Positions 36,160-45,383 are shown, counted from the first letter of the stretch. The stretch is DNA of 47,500 nucleotides from an uncultured Bacteroidota bacterium (GCA_902514225.1 CABXPN010000002.1:1-47500); one strand, 5' to 3'. Made by a program: numbers and translations. Notes: a model not told the origin generated them from the sequence alone.

Positions 36160-37512
36160 ATGAAGAAAAATTTAATTTTAACATTATTTAGTTGTTTAAT
36201 TGCCACATTTTCTTTCTCTCAATTAAATACAAATCTACTTTTTCATTGGGATGATTCTACTATTGTTGGTTCAGCATCTTATGATAATGCCTATAACGAA
36301 TGTTGGGGATTTGAAGTTAATAATACTGAAATAGCAGTAATCGGATCTACTGAAGGAACACATTTTTTTGACGTAACAGACCCTCAAAACTCTACAGAAG
36401 TAGCTTTTGTTGCAGGAGCTTATACCGGTGGTGGAGTTGTTCATAGAGATTATCATGATTACCAAGGGTATCTTTATATAGTATGTGATGAAGGATGGAG
36501 TACAAGTACATTACAAATTGTAGATATTTCAAATCTTCCTACTTCTGTAAATGTAGTTTATGATTCAGACAACTTATTCAATACATCACATAATATTTTT
36601 ATTGATACTGCAACAGCAAAATTATATGCTTGTGCATCAAATACTGCAATGGATATTTACAGCTTACATGATCCTGTGAATCCGACATTATTATATTCAT
36701 ATACTGATGTAGGTCATGTTCATGATGCTTATGTAAAAAATGACACTGCTTATTTGAATTGTGGTAATGATGGTTTCAGAATTATAGATTTCTCTCCGTT
36801 AGATTGGCCTGTTCTTCCTACCCCACCATATATTGAATTATCTTCATTCACCTCTTATCCAGATGCTGGATACAATCATTCTGGTTGGCTATCTGACAAT
36901 GGAACGATTTACGCTATGCAAGATGAGAATCATGGATATGATGTGAAAATTATGGATGTTTCTGATTACAATAATATTTCAGTATTATCTATTTTAAATT
37001 CTGGTGAAAATGCACAGTCAATGGCGCATAATGGAATTATTAAAGGAGATTTTTTATATCTAGCATATTATCATGATGGATTAAGAGTGTTTGATATTTC
37101 AGACCCTTCAAATCCAGTTCAAGTTTGTAATTACGACACATATTCTCCTTCATCTTACAATTCTTATAAAGGAGCTTGGGGAGTTTATCCTTATTTACCT
37201 TCTGGAAATATAATTGTATCAGATATGCAAACTGGATTATATATTTTTGACTGTAGCATTCCATCTACAGAAATAAATAATTTGCAGGATGAATTAAGCT
37301 TATATCCTAATCCTTCTTCTTCTTTTATTTCTTTTAAATCAAATGTATCTGAAATTCAGATTTATGATTTATCAGGAAGAATCATTTTACAAAAAAATAT
37401 TTTTTCTGGAGAGAAAATTTCTACTAAAAATTTAGTAAATGCTTTGTATATTTACCGCCTCTTTGATGGAGAAGAAAATGAAATTGAAAACGGAAAACTT
37501 ATTATTGAATAA
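36160..37512 (+). CDS. Secreted LVIVD/choice-of-anchor B protein with T9SS type A sorting domain
   Basis: Secreted or surface beta-propeller-like protein of 450 residues. The signal peptide (KKNLILTLFSCLIATFSFSQ) is followed by LVIVD-type blades (THFFDVTDPQNSTEVAFV, LQIVDISNLPTSVNVVYD, IYSLHDPVNPTLLYSY, LRVFDISDPSNPVQVCNY), the layout called choice-of-anchor B. The last 70 residues form a T9SS type A tag: LSLYPNPSSSFISFKS, IQIYDLSGRIIL, LVNALYIYRL. The function is unknown. It is unusual in sitting two bases after the PNP gene and directly abutting gatB in a housekeeping operon. Confidence 0.88.
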   Translation: MKKNLILTLFSCLIATFSFSQLNTNLLFHWDDSTIVGSASYDNAYNECWGFEVNNTEIAVIGSTEGTHFFDVTDPQNSTEVAFVAGAYTGGGVVHRDYHDYQGYLYIVCDEGWSTSTLQIVDISNLPTSVNVVYDSDNLFNTSHNIFIDTATAKLYACASNTAMDIYSLHDPVNPTLLYSYTDVGHVHDAYVKNDTAYLNCGNDGFRIIDFSPLDWPVLPTPPYIELSSFTSYPDAGYNHSGWLSDNGTIYAMQDENHGYDVKIMDVSDYNNISVLSILNSGENAQSMAHNGIIKGDFLYLAYYHDGLRVFDISDPSNPVQVCNYDTYSPSSYNSYKGAWGVYPYLPSGNIIVSDMQTGLYIFDCSIPSTEINNLQDELSLYPNPSSSFISFKSNVSEIQIYDLSGRIILQKNIFSGEKISTKNLVNALYIYRLFDGEENEIENGKLIIE

Positions 37513-38961
37513 ATGAGCTATACAGATAAATATGAAGCGGTAATCGGACTTGAAGTCCATGCTCAATTAAATACTAATACAAAAGCATATTCTTCAGATG
37601 AAAACATCTACGGAGCAACTCCGAACACTAAAACATCTGTCGTTACCTTAGGTCATCCTGGGACTCTTCCTGTTTCTAACTCCAAAGTATTTGAATATGC
37701 AGTAAAAATGGGATTAGCAATTGGCAGCTCAATACGAGAAAGAAATGAATATGCTCGTAAAAATTATTTTTATGCTGATTTACCTAAAGGATATCAAATA
37801 ACACAAGATACTACCCCTATTTGTAATGGTGGTTTTATTGAAATAAAAGATAAAAACGGCAAGGAGAAACAAATAGAAATCACTAGAATTCATATGGAAG
37901 AAGATGCTGGTAAAAGCATTCATGATTTAGATCCATTTAATACTTTAGTAGATTTAAACAGAGCTGGAGTTCCGCTAATTGAAATTGTATCAGAACCAGA
38001 AATAAGAAGCTCAGAAGAAGCGTATAGCTACATACAGGAAGTAAGAAAACTAGTGAGATATATTGGTGTTTGTGACGGAAACATGGAAGAAGGAAGTTTG
38101 AGGTGTGATGCGAACGTATCAGTAATGCTAAAAGGATCGGAAGTCTTTGGGACCAAAGTTGAAGTGAAAAACATGAACTCGAGTAGCAATGTTAAAAAAG
38201 CTATCGAATTTGAGATAAATAGACAAATAGAATCAATTGAGAAAGGAGAAGAAATAGTACACGAAACAAGAAGTTTTAATGCTGCAAATGGTGGAACTAT
38301 CTCCATGAGACATAAAGAAGAATCAAATGATTACAGATATTTTCCGGAACCTGACTTACAACCAGTAATTATTACAAAAGAATATATTGAGAAAGTTAAA
38401 AAAACTCTACCTCTTTTACCAAAAGAACTTTTTACAAAGTTTACAACAAAATTTAATTTATCCGAATACGATTCAAATATATTAATTGAAGAAAAAGAAA
38501 TAGCCCTTTATTTTTTAGAAATAACAAAACATAGTAACAATTATAAAACAGCTGCTAACATTGTAAATGGAGCTATTAAAAGTTATCTGAATGAAAATGC
38601 AATTCACATATCAAATTTCAGTATATCTCCTAAAAGAATAGCGGATTTAATTTTACTAATTGATGATGGGAAAGTAAGTAATTCTGTAGCTACATCAAAA
38701 ATATTTACAGAAATGTTAAACTCAGATGAAAGTCCTGAAAACATAGCCAAGAAAAACAACTTAATACAAGATTCGGATGAAGATTCATTAAACGAATTTG
38801 TAAAAGAGGTAATTTCAAAGTACCCTGATAAAGTAGAAGAATATAAATCTGGTAAAAAAGGATTAATCGGACTTTTTATGGGAGAAGTGATGAAATTATC
38901 AAAAGGAAAAGCCGACCCAAAACTAGCAAACAAACTAGTAAGAGAAGAATTAGAAAAATAA
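37513..38961 (+). CDS. gatB: Aspartyl/glutamyl-tRNA(Asn/Gln) amidotransferase subunit B
   Basis: Kinase-like subunit of the GatCAB complex that converts Glu-tRNA(Gln), and in some organisms Asp-tRNA(Asn), to the amide form; gatA and gatC are elsewhere. The 482-residue protein has the GatB cradle (YEAVIGLEVHAQLNTNTKAY, NYFYADLPKGYQITQ, RIHMEEDAGKSIHD, GVPLIEIVSEPEIRS, YRYFPEPDLQPV), then the helical and YqeY-like tail (KGLIGLFMGEVMKLSKGKAD). The two Cys pairs of the zinc-binding type are absent at KAYSSDENIYGATPN, which I believe is usual in this phylum. The ATG abuts the previous stop. Confidence 0.96.
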   Translation: MSYTDKYEAVIGLEVHAQLNTNTKAYSSDENIYGATPNTKTSVVTLGHPGTLPVSNSKVFEYAVKMGLAIGSSIRERNEYARKNYFYADLPKGYQITQDTTPICNGGFIEIKDKNGKEKQIEITRIHMEEDAGKSIHDLDPFNTLVDLNRAGVPLIEIVSEPEIRSSEEAYSYIQEVRKLVRYIGVCDGNMEEGSLRCDANVSVMLKGSEVFGTKVEVKNMNSSSNVKKAIEFEINRQIESIEKGEEIVHETRSFNAANGGTISMRHKEESNDYRYFPEPDLQPVIITKEYIEKVKKTLPLLPKELFTKFTTKFNLSEYDSNILIEEKEIALYFLEITKHSNNYKTAANIVNGAIKSYLNENAIHISNFSISPKRIADLILLIDDGKVSNSVATSKIFTEMLNSDESPENIAKKNNLIQDSDEDSLNEFVKEVISKYPDKVEEYKSGKKGLIGLFMGEVMKLSKGKADPKLANKLVREELEK

Positions 38962-38962
38962 A

Positions 38963-39709
38963 TTGAATAAAACAAAAATATATTTCGCGTCTGACTTTCA
39001 CTTAGGGTCTCCTAGTTTAAAGGAGAGTCATGAAAGAGAAAAAAGGATTATTAGATGGTTAGATGAAATAAAAAAAGACGCAAAGTCTATTTATCTGATA
39101 GGAGATATTTTTGATTTTTGGTTCGAATACAAGAAAGTTGTACCTAAAGGTTATGTAAGGTTGCTTGGTAGAATTGCTGAAATTACGGATAGCGGGATTG
39201 GAGTACATATCGTTGCAGGAAATCATGACCTTTGGATGAATGACTATTTAATAAAGGAATGTGGGGTTAAAATATATCATGAACCAATACAAATAAAAGA
39301 AAGTAACAAAACTCTATTTATAGGTCATGGTGATGGTCTAGGACCAGGTGAAAATTCTTTTAAACTCATAAAAAAGATATTCAAAAACAAGTTATGCCAG
39401 TGGATGTTTTCCAGGTTACACCCTAACACTGCTATAAAATTTGCACATTGGTGGAGTAAGAAAAGTAGAGATAGTGGAAATACCCCTGAATATCTTGGTG
39501 GAGAAAAAGAATACTTAGAAATCTTCAGTAGAAATCACTTGAAAGAAAATCCTGAAATAAATTTCTTTATTTTCGGTCACAGACACTTACCTTTGGATGT
39601 GAAAATTTCTAATAACTGTAGATACCTAAACACAGGAGATTGGATTAATCATTTCTCTTATTTAGAATTTGATAAAGAAGATCTTAGTTTACAATACCAT
39701 GCAAATTAA
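38963..39709 (+). CDS. lpxH: UDP-2,3-diacylglucosamine diphosphatase (LpxH type), TTG start
   Basis: Cleaves UDP-2,3-diacylglucosamine to lipid X in lipid A synthesis, at the inner face of the cytoplasmic membrane. The 248-residue calcineurin-like protein has the full metal motif set: YFASDFHLGSPS, YLIGDIFDFWFEY, HIVAGNHDLWM, LFIGHGDGLGPG and FIFGHRHLPLDV. No ATG lies upstream of the first metal motif in this frame, so the TTG at 38963, one base after the gatB stop, is taken as the start (NKTKIYFASDFH). Bacteroidota homologs are often just called metallophosphoesterase. An excellent hairpin terminator follows. Confidence 0.88.
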   Translation: MNKTKIYFASDFHLGSPSLKESHEREKRIIRWLDEIKKDAKSIYLIGDIFDFWFEYKKVVPKGYVRLLGRIAEITDSGIGVHIVAGNHDLWMNDYLIKECGVKIYHEPIQIKESNKTLFIGHGDGLGPGENSFKLIKKIFKNKLCQWMFSRLHPNTAIKFAHWWSKKSRDSGNTPEYLGGEKEYLEIFSRNHLKENPEINFFIFGHRHLPLDVKISNNCRYLNTGDWINHFSYLEFDKEDLSLQYHAN

Positions 39710-39745
39710 AAAAACCTCAATTCTCATTGAGGTTTTCTTTTTATA
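39710..39745. terminator. Bidirectional intrinsic terminator
   Basis: An eleven-base-pair perfect stem AAAACCTCAAT/ATTGAGGTTTT (39711-39721 with 39726-39736) with a four-base loop and T-rich flank. It lies between lpxH and the convergent metalloprotease gene. Confidence 0.9.
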
Positions 39746-39756
39746 ATAATAAATTA

Positions 39757-42144
39757 TTAATCAATTATTAATTTTGTTGTTTCTAAAACTGTTCCTTCAG
39801 TAAGTACTGACACAAAATAAACTCCTCTTTCAATATTACTTAAATCTATCTCAATAGATTGAGGACCGCTAATAAGTCCATCATGTATCACTGAGGACAC
39901 TTCTGAACCTAATATATTAAACAATTTAATTTCAATATCAGAATTTTTATCTAAAGTGAATAATACATTTGATTTCTCAGTAGTTGGGTTTGGGTAAACA
40001 GACAATCCAACCCTACTTGTATTGCTTGTAGTGAGTTCTAGATCTGCAGCTTCTCCTATTCTGATATTATCAATATATAATCTGTTTACAATAGAACTTA
40101 CATTATATTCGAATTTAAACCTAACATTATCTGCCTTTAAATCGTTAGATCCAACTTCATCAAACATTACAATTGTATTCCAATCCAAATTATCTTTTTC
40201 TTCTTCTTTCGGGAAGATTTCAGAATAATAACCAGCAGATGCTAACTGAGCAGCACCAATTGTAGTTAACTCTTTCCAAACACCACATTCTTCAGAATAA
40301 TATACTTTTAAAGTATTTGTTGGAAATGAATTTACAGCTGCTCCTATATAATCAATCGAAATTGCTGGTTCTGTTAAGTCAGATAGATTATATGATTGTG
40401 TTTCAAATACTATAGGATTTGCTGAAGTTAATTTTTTACCATTCATCATTATAGATGAATTCCCTTCAGAAGATATACCATCTACTACTTCCCAGTTCGG
40501 GTTTGCAGAAACATTAAAATCCCAATCAGAAACTAGTTTATTATCAATTACTAAAAAGTCATCTTCAAGAGTTGCAGACTCAAAACTATAAGTATAAGAA
40601 TCATTTGTGTTTGCAGAAACTACTGGTAAAATTGTAATAAACCCTTCTTTTGTTGTTGTTGCAGTACAAGTAGTTTCATAATGAGCTAAATAATAAGTTT
40701 CTTCATATTCTCCTCTAAAGAACAAGGTATCCATAGATACACTATAACTACTGTCATCCAAATGAAGTGTGATATTTGTTGCATTAACTGCATTTAACTC
40801 TTCCATTGTACCTTCAATTATTTTTGTTTCAACAATGGTTTCTAGATTTGTATACCCTGCTTGTACATCATTCATAGACCAAGACTTTGCAACAATATCG
40901 TCCGTATAAACAACAGACATAATTACATCATAAGTACCTGCAGCAGAATAAGTATGTTGTGGAGAATTTGCAGTCGTAGATGTCTCTCCATCTCCCCAAT
41001 CCCAAGTTAAAGAAGTAATATTAGTAAAGATATTTTTATTCCCTACTAAATCACTTAAGCCTCCTAAACAATTAGTTGTATTTCCGTATTGCTCAATAAA
41101 ATTAGTTTTTTTATGACATGCTGTACCTTCATAACCATTAGCAGTTCCAGTCTTTGTAAGGTTCTCTTCAGACCATAAATATCTTCTGAAAGGATAATTC
41201 TCTGCATCTCCTTCTAAAGTTTGGTTTACAATAACCATTTGCCCATCTGTAAATAAAGACATTACAGCATCATCAGAATAATCCATATAATTCATAAACA
41301 TCTCTCCTGCAGGGTTAATAGTATCCACCACACAAACATTTAAATGATAAGGGAATTGATTTAAAGTAACTCCCCAATTCTCTTCTTTAGCAGGAGGAGT
41401 ATCTGCTACTCCATCATCACCACACAAAGCATCTCCCCAAATATGTCTTAATCCTAACCAATGACCAACTTCATGAGTTAAAGTCTTACCGTTTTTAAAT
41501 TCTGAAGATCTAATTGCGACACCATCAGTTGACATAGACCCAGACCATGGGAATTGAGCGTAACCTAATAATATATTGCCATCAGAATTTGGTAAAGAAT
41601 TCACTACCCAAATGTTAAAATATTGGTAGCTATTCCAGTAACTTAGAGACTTTACTAGATCTCTTGGTTCTGGCACATCTGTTAATTCAGAATGTATTCT
41701 GATAATTCCATTCGTATTATTTCCTGAAGGATCTTTTTTTGCTAACCTAAATTCTACATTTGCACTTCCAGATACAGCAGCAAAAACATCTGGAGTAGAA
41801 AGCATATTATCAGCTTGTCTATTTATATTTTTATTTAATTGTTCTATTGCAAAGTCTACATCTGTATCAGTAATATTAGAATTCCCAAAATCATGTATAA
41901 CATGAACAACAACAGGGATTATTTTTCTTTCACCTGTATTTTCTTTTTCAGATAAATTAGAAACTAATTCTTTACTTTTTTGTTCTAACTGAAGGTTTTT
42001 CTCTTCAATTGACTTATAAAATGTTGGGTATTTATTTATTTCATCATTTAAGTATCCGTCATATGTACCACAAGTTCCTTGCGAAAATACTAGGTTAGAA
42101 ATAAAGAATGAAGAAATTAAAATTGGTAAAAATATCTTTTTCAT
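39757..42144 (-). CDS. M43-family zinc metalloprotease with PKD domain and T9SS type A tag
   Basis: Secreted pappalysin-like protease of 795 residues. A signal peptide (KKIFLPILISSFFISNLVFS) precedes a short propeptide. The catalytic domain has H224-E-V-G-H-W-L-G-L-R-H234, the extended zinc motif with its third His, and a Met-turn in MNYMDYSDDAVM. A PKD domain follows near 385 (LTWDWGDGETST, QHTYSAAGTYDV), then a MAM/concanavalin-like beta region (about 520-700). The C-terminus is a T9SS type A sorting domain (LSVYPNPTTEKSNVLF, IKLFNILGSEV, ERGVYFVSV). The substrate is not known; digestion of external protein is likely. A TATATTTG box lies 31 bases upstream. Confidence 0.93.
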   Translation of the reverse strand: MKKIFLPILISSFFISNLVFSQGTCGTYDGYLNDEINKYPTFYKSIEEKNLQLEQKSKELVSNLSEKENTGERKIIPVVVHVIHDFGNSNITDTDVDFAIEQLNKNINRQADNMLSTPDVFAAVSGSANVEFRLAKKDPSGNNTNGIIRIHSELTDVPEPRDLVKSLSYWNSYQYFNIWVVNSLPNSDGNILLGYAQFPWSGSMSTDGVAIRSSEFKNGKTLTHEVGHWLGLRHIWGDALCGDDGVADTPPAKEENWGVTLNQFPYHLNVCVVDTINPAGEMFMNYMDYSDDAVMSLFTDGQMVIVNQTLEGDAENYPFRRYLWSEENLTKTGTANGYEGTACHKKTNFIEQYGNTTNCLGGLSDLVGNKNIFTNITSLTWDWGDGETSTTANSPQHTYSAAGTYDVIMSVVYTDDIVAKSWSMNDVQAGYTNLETIVETKIIEGTMEELNAVNATNITLHLDDSSYSVSMDTLFFRGEYEETYYLAHYETTCTATTTKEGFITILPVVSANTNDSYTYSFESATLEDDFLVIDNKLVSDWDFNVSANPNWEVVDGISSEGNSSIMMNGKKLTSANPIVFETQSYNLSDLTEPAISIDYIGAAVNSFPTNTLKVYYSEECGVWKELTTIGAAQLASAGYYSEIFPKEEEKDNLDWNTIVMFDEVGSNDLKADNVRFKFEYNVSSIVNRLYIDNIRIGEAADLELTTSNTSRVGLSVYPNPTTEKSNVLFTLDKNSDIEIKLFNILGSEVSSVIHDGLISGPQSIEIDLSNIERGVYFVSVLTEGTVLETTKLIID

Positions 42145-42175
42145 CTGTAAAATTTATATTAGTTTTTATAGATAA

Positions 42176-42183
42176 CAAATATA
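42176..42183 (-). promoter_or_regulatory. -7 box (TATATTTG) for the M43 protease gene
   Basis: Perfect TAnnTTTG on the minus strand, 31 bases before the ATG. Confidence 0.45.
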
Positions 42184-42241
42184 ATGTTTTCTTGCTTAAA
42201 AAAAAGAAAGTTCTAAAGATTTACAAAAAAAATATTTCTGA

Positions 42242-43096
42242 TTAGTATAAATGTTTCTCAGCATGATAAGAAGAACGAACTAAAGGACCACTCTCAACAA
42301 TCTTAAAACCAAGCTGTAAACCTATGTTTTTAAACTCTTCAAATTTTTCAGGATGAACATACTCAGCAACTGGCAAATGTTTTGTTGTAGGTTGCAAATA
42401 CTGACCTATTGTCATAATAGAAACTCCAACATTTCTTAAATCCTGCATTGTCTTAATCACCTCTTCATCTTTTTCTCCCAAACCTAACATTATTCCAGAT
42501 TTTGTTCTTATTCCTCCTTCATTAAGAAATCTTAAGGTATCTAAACTTCTTTGATATTTCGCTTGTATTCTTACCTTTTTTGTAAGTCGTTCTACGGTTT
42601 CCATATTATGAGAAACTACATCAGGAGAAACATCAATAATTCTTTGTATATCTTCTTTTTCACCCTTGAAATCCGGAATTAAAGTTTCCATTGTAGTGTC
42701 CGGGTTTAACCTTCTGATTTCATTAACAGTTTCGACCCAAATGGAAGACCCTCCATCTTTTAAGTCATCTCTATCTACTGAAGTAATAACAACATGTTTT
42801 ACCTTCATTAAGTTTACTGAATTAGCAACATTTAATGGTTCTGAAACATCTACCGCTAATGGTCTTCCTGTAGCAACATTACAAAATCCACAAGACCTAG
42901 TACAAATATTACCTAAAATCATAAAAGTTGCAGTGCCCTCTCCCCAACATTCTCCAATATTCGGACAATTTCCACTTTCGCAAATAGTATGTAAAGTATT
43001 TTCTTTAACTACTGATTTTACTTTTTTGTATGCAGTAGCAGTAGGCAGTTTGACCTTAAGCCATTTTGGCTTTCTTTTTTTTTCAGAAACGTACAA
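42242..43096 (-). CDS. lipA: Lipoyl synthase, TTG start
   Basis: Radical-SAM enzyme that inserts two sulfurs into protein-bound octanoyl groups to make lipoate. The 284-residue protein carries the auxiliary cluster motif [12 protein letters not shown] near residue 38 and the radical-SAM motif CTRSCGFC near 64, then GRPLAVD and a C-terminal [10 protein letters not shown] with the conserved RSSY. A stop codon lies immediately upstream in frame and no ATG precedes the conserved PKWLKVKLP, so TTG at 43096 is the best start. A 34-codon lipoprotein gene ends four bases upstream, so the two probably share a message. The partner lipB is not in the window. Confidence 0.93.
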   Translation of the reverse strand: MYVSEKKRKPKWLKVKLPTATAYKKVKSVVKENTLHTICESGNCPNIGECWGEGTATFMILGNICTRSCGFCNVATGRPLAVDVSEPLNVANSVNLMKVKHVVITSVDRDDLKDGGSSIWVETVNEIRRLNPDTTMETLIPDFKGEKEDIQRIIDVSPDVVSHNMETVERLTKKVRIQAKYQRSLDTLRFLNEGGIRTKSGIMLGLGEKDEEVIKTMQDLRNVGVSIMTIGQYLQPTTKHLPVAEYVHPEKFEEFKNIGLQLGFKIVESGPLVRSSYHAEKHLY

Positions 43097-43100
43097 TTAT

Positions 43101-43205
43101 TTATTTTTGTGTATGATAAGACATACCTTCACATGGTTCTTGATAAATTCCGCAAGAAGATAAAAGGAATAAAGAGCTTATGAAAAATAAAATTAAATAT
43201 TTCAT
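43101..43205 (-). CDS. Tiny lipoprotein (34 residues) upstream of lipA
   Basis: Predicted short lipoprotein precursor. The first 17 residues (MKYLILFFISSLFLLSS) form a signal peptide, followed by a lipobox Cys at 18, and the mature part is only 17 residues with a second Cys (CGIYQEPCEGMSYHTQK). A perfect TATTTTTG box on the minus strand at 43220-43227 lies 14 bases upstream of the ATG. Its TAA ends four bases before the TTG start of lipA. From memory, very small lipoproteins of this shape occur in Bacteroidota without known function. Confidence 0.7.
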   Translation of the reverse strand: MKYLILFFISSLFLLSSCGIYQEPCEGMSYHTQK

Positions 43206-43219
43206 GTTTAAATTTTTGA

Positions 43220-43227
43220 CAAAAATA
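43220..43227 (-). promoter_or_regulatory. -7 box (TATTTTTG) for the small lipoprotein-lipA unit
   Basis: Perfect TAnnTTTG on the minus strand, 14 bases before the ATG at 43205, in the region divergent to ung. Confidence 0.45.
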
Positions 43228-43252
43228 CAAAATAAAAACTTTACTTATTTGT

Positions 43253-43260
43253 TATCTTTG
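43253..43260 (+). promoter_or_regulatory. -7 box (TATCTTTG) for ung
   Basis: Perfect TAnnTTTG on the plus strand, 20 bases before the ung ATG. Confidence 0.5.
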
Positions 43261-43280
43261 AGCATTATTATTTAAAAGGA

Positions 43281-43943
43281 ATGAAACTAGAAAAAAGTTG
43301 GAATACTTATTTGTCAACTGAGTTAGAAAAGGATTATATGATTTCCTTGAAAAATTTCTTAAACGGAGAAAGACAGGACTATCTAGTCTACCCAAAAGAG
43401 GAAGAAGTATTTAACGCTTTTAACAAAACTCCTTTTAACAAACTTAAAATTGTACTTCTTGGACAAGATCCATATCATGGAGAAGGACAAGCACATGGAC
43501 TTTCATTCTCTGTTCCAAAAGAAGTGAAAACACCTCCATCACTAATAAATATCTTTAAAGAAATTGAAAACGATTTAAATATTAAAAATCATGGGAAAGG
43601 GGATTTAACAAAATGGGCCGAACAAGGAGTGTTACTATTAAACTCCACATTAACTGTTAGAAAAAACATGGCGGGATCACATCAAAATAGAGGGTGGGAA
43701 CAATTTACAGATAAAGTAATTTCAACTATTTCCTCAAAGAAAGAAGGCGTAATCTTTTTACTTTGGGGTAAGTTCGCACAAAAAAAACAAAAACTAATTG
43801 ATAAAAGTAAACACCATATATTAATGAGTTCTCACCCATCTCCTCTTTCATCTTATAGAGGGTTTTTAGGATGCAAACATTTTTCGGAATGTAATAAGAT
43901 ACTGAAGAAAGAAAATAAAACAGAAATAAATTGGCAATTGTAA
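43281..43943 (+). CDS. ung: Uracil-DNA glycosylase
   Basis: Removes uracil from DNA, starting base excision repair. The 220-residue family 1 enzyme has the water-activating motif VLLGQDPYHGEGQAHGLSFS (Asp63), the proline loop KTPPSLINIFKEI, VLLLNSTLTVR and the His loop SSHPSPLSSYRGFLGCKHFS (His185). The length is standard. The last 13 bases are shared with the next gene in another frame. Confidence 0.96.
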   Translation: MKLEKSWNTYLSTELEKDYMISLKNFLNGERQDYLVYPKEEEVFNAFNKTPFNKLKIVLLGQDPYHGEGQAHGLSFSVPKEVKTPPSLINIFKEIENDLNIKNHGKGDLTKWAEQGVLLLNSTLTVRKNMAGSHQNRGWEQFTDKVISTISSKKEGVIFLLWGKFAQKKQKLIDKSKHHILMSSHPSPLSSYRGFLGCKHFSECNKILKKENKTEINWQL

Positions 43944-45331
43944 TAAAAAAACTTCTTCTTATACTTTTTATTTTTTGTGGAACTATATCTTTTTCTCAAG
44001 ATTCTACTGATTTTATTTATATAAGAAACGAGTCAAATACCCTTAAAAGTAGTTTAGAAGATGAAAAATACTTTCCGGTTGCATTAAATGAATTAGAAGA
44101 TTTCCTGAAGAACCAAATTACACATTATGAAAACTTTGGATATCCTTTTGCAGAAGTAAAACTAGTTAATATAATAGACAACAAAGCAGATATAATAATA
44201 AACAGAGGAGAACTTTATACTATTGATTCTCTAATAATTTATGGTGATCCAAAACTTTCACAAAATCAGCTTTATAATATTATTGGATTAAAAAAAGGGG
44301 AAATTTACAATCAATCAAAACTTGATAAAATAGAAAATATTCTTGATAAATCTGAAAATTACAATCAGAATAAACCTCATGAAATTGTATTTTATAAAAA
44401 CACATTTGAACTTTATTTTTATTTGGAAAAATCATCCTTAAACTCTATTGATGCACTAATTGGAATAAACTCAAACAACAAAGATTTAAACATTAACGGA
44501 CATATAAATTTGGACTTGCAAAACATCTTAAATAAAGAAGAAAAAATTAGTATCAGTTGGACCTCAGAACAAGAAAAACTTCAAAAAATAAAAAGTAGTA
44601 TTTACATTCCTTTTACTTTTAACGGTAGATATTTGAGTAATCTAAATTTTGATATTTACAACAAATATAATGAGTTCTCTAACACAAAAACTCAGTTCTC
44701 AGTTTTATCAAATACGTTAGCTACAAATAATTTCGGATTTTCATATACTCATCAAGAATCATCTCCAGGAAACATAGGGATTTCTAATAGTAAAACAGAA
44801 ACTATTGGTATAAAACATATATTTTCTAATTCAAAACATAAGTTAAATTATTCTGCCAATTTTGGAAGCAGACAACAGGACACATCTATAACAATATACT
44901 CCAATTTTCATTTTAAATATAGCTACCAACATTTATTTAGCAAACGATTTTCTTTAGAATTTTCAACACTAAACAAACTAATCCTATCTGAAGAACTAGA
45001 AGAGAATGAACTATTATTCTTTGGAGGTACAAATACAATTAAAGGTTATTTTGAAGATGAGTTAAAATCATCTTTTTATAATATCATAACAATAAATCCA
45101 AGGTTTCAATTAGATAAAAGTATAGACGCAAATTTATTTTTACAGAAAGCAATATATAAAGATATTTACAATTCGGAAGAGTTAATTTATCCAACATCAT
45201 TTGGAATTGGAATTGATTTAAAAAACAAAAACAATATTATTTATATTCAATATGCTATTGCCTTTTCCGAAAATAGAGCATTTAGCATAGAAAACGGAAA
45301 GATTCATATCGGACTAAAAAATACTTTTTAA
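43931..45331 (+). CDS. Omp85/BamA-TamA-like outer-membrane protein, TTG start
   Basis: Outer-membrane barrel with N-terminal POTRA-like segments, 466 residues. The start is taken as TTG at 43931, inside the end of ung. It gives the signal peptide AIVIKKLLLILFIFCGTISFSQ, and no ATG lies in that part of the frame. Residues about 75-150 resemble POTRA units (GYPFAEVKLVNI, LYTIDSLIIYGDPKLS, IIGLKKGEIYNQSKLD). The barrel (about 165-466) carries LFFGGTNTIKGYFEDE, a counterpart of the Omp85 RGY motif, and ends in a Phe-terminated beta-signal (KIHIGLKNTF). It is shorter than BamA, so it is a TamA-like or other Omp85 variant; the cargo is unknown. Confidence 0.8.
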   Translation: MAIVIKKLLLILFIFCGTISFSQDSTDFIYIRNESNTLKSSLEDEKYFPVALNELEDFLKNQITHYENFGYPFAEVKLVNIIDNKADIIINRGELYTIDSLIIYGDPKLSQNQLYNIIGLKKGEIYNQSKLDKIENILDKSENYNQNKPHEIVFYKNTFELYFYLEKSSLNSIDALIGINSNNKDLNINGHINLDLQNILNKEEKISISWTSEQEKLQKIKSSIYIPFTFNGRYLSNLNFDIYNKYNEFSNTKTQFSVLSNTLATNNFGFSYTHQESSPGNIGISNSKTETIGIKHIFSNSKHKLNYSANFGSRQQDTSITIYSNFHFKYSYQHLFSKRFSLEFSTLNKLILSEELEENELLFFGGTNTIKGYFEDELKSSFYNIITINPRFQLDKSIDANLFLQKAIYKDIYNSEELIYPTSFGIGIDLKNKNNIIYIQYAIAFSENRAFSIENGKIHIGLKNTF

Positions 45332-45343
45332 CAAATCTAAAAA

Positions 45344-45370
45344 TGTAATTGAAATTACTATTTTTTTTGT
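45344..45370 (+). terminator. Weak hairpin with T-tract after the Omp85-like gene
   Basis: GTAA/TTAC (45345-45348 with 45355-45358), extendable by AT pairs, precedes TATTTTTTTT. The short AT-rich stem makes it marginal. Confidence 0.35.
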
Positions 45371-45383
45371 TATTTTGAAGAGT

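Noticed and set aside
37580..37680. Loss of zinc-ligand cysteines in GatB as a sign of a non-functional protein
   Set aside because: All catalytic-cradle motifs are intact and the Cys-less form is, to my knowledge, normal in Bacteroidota.
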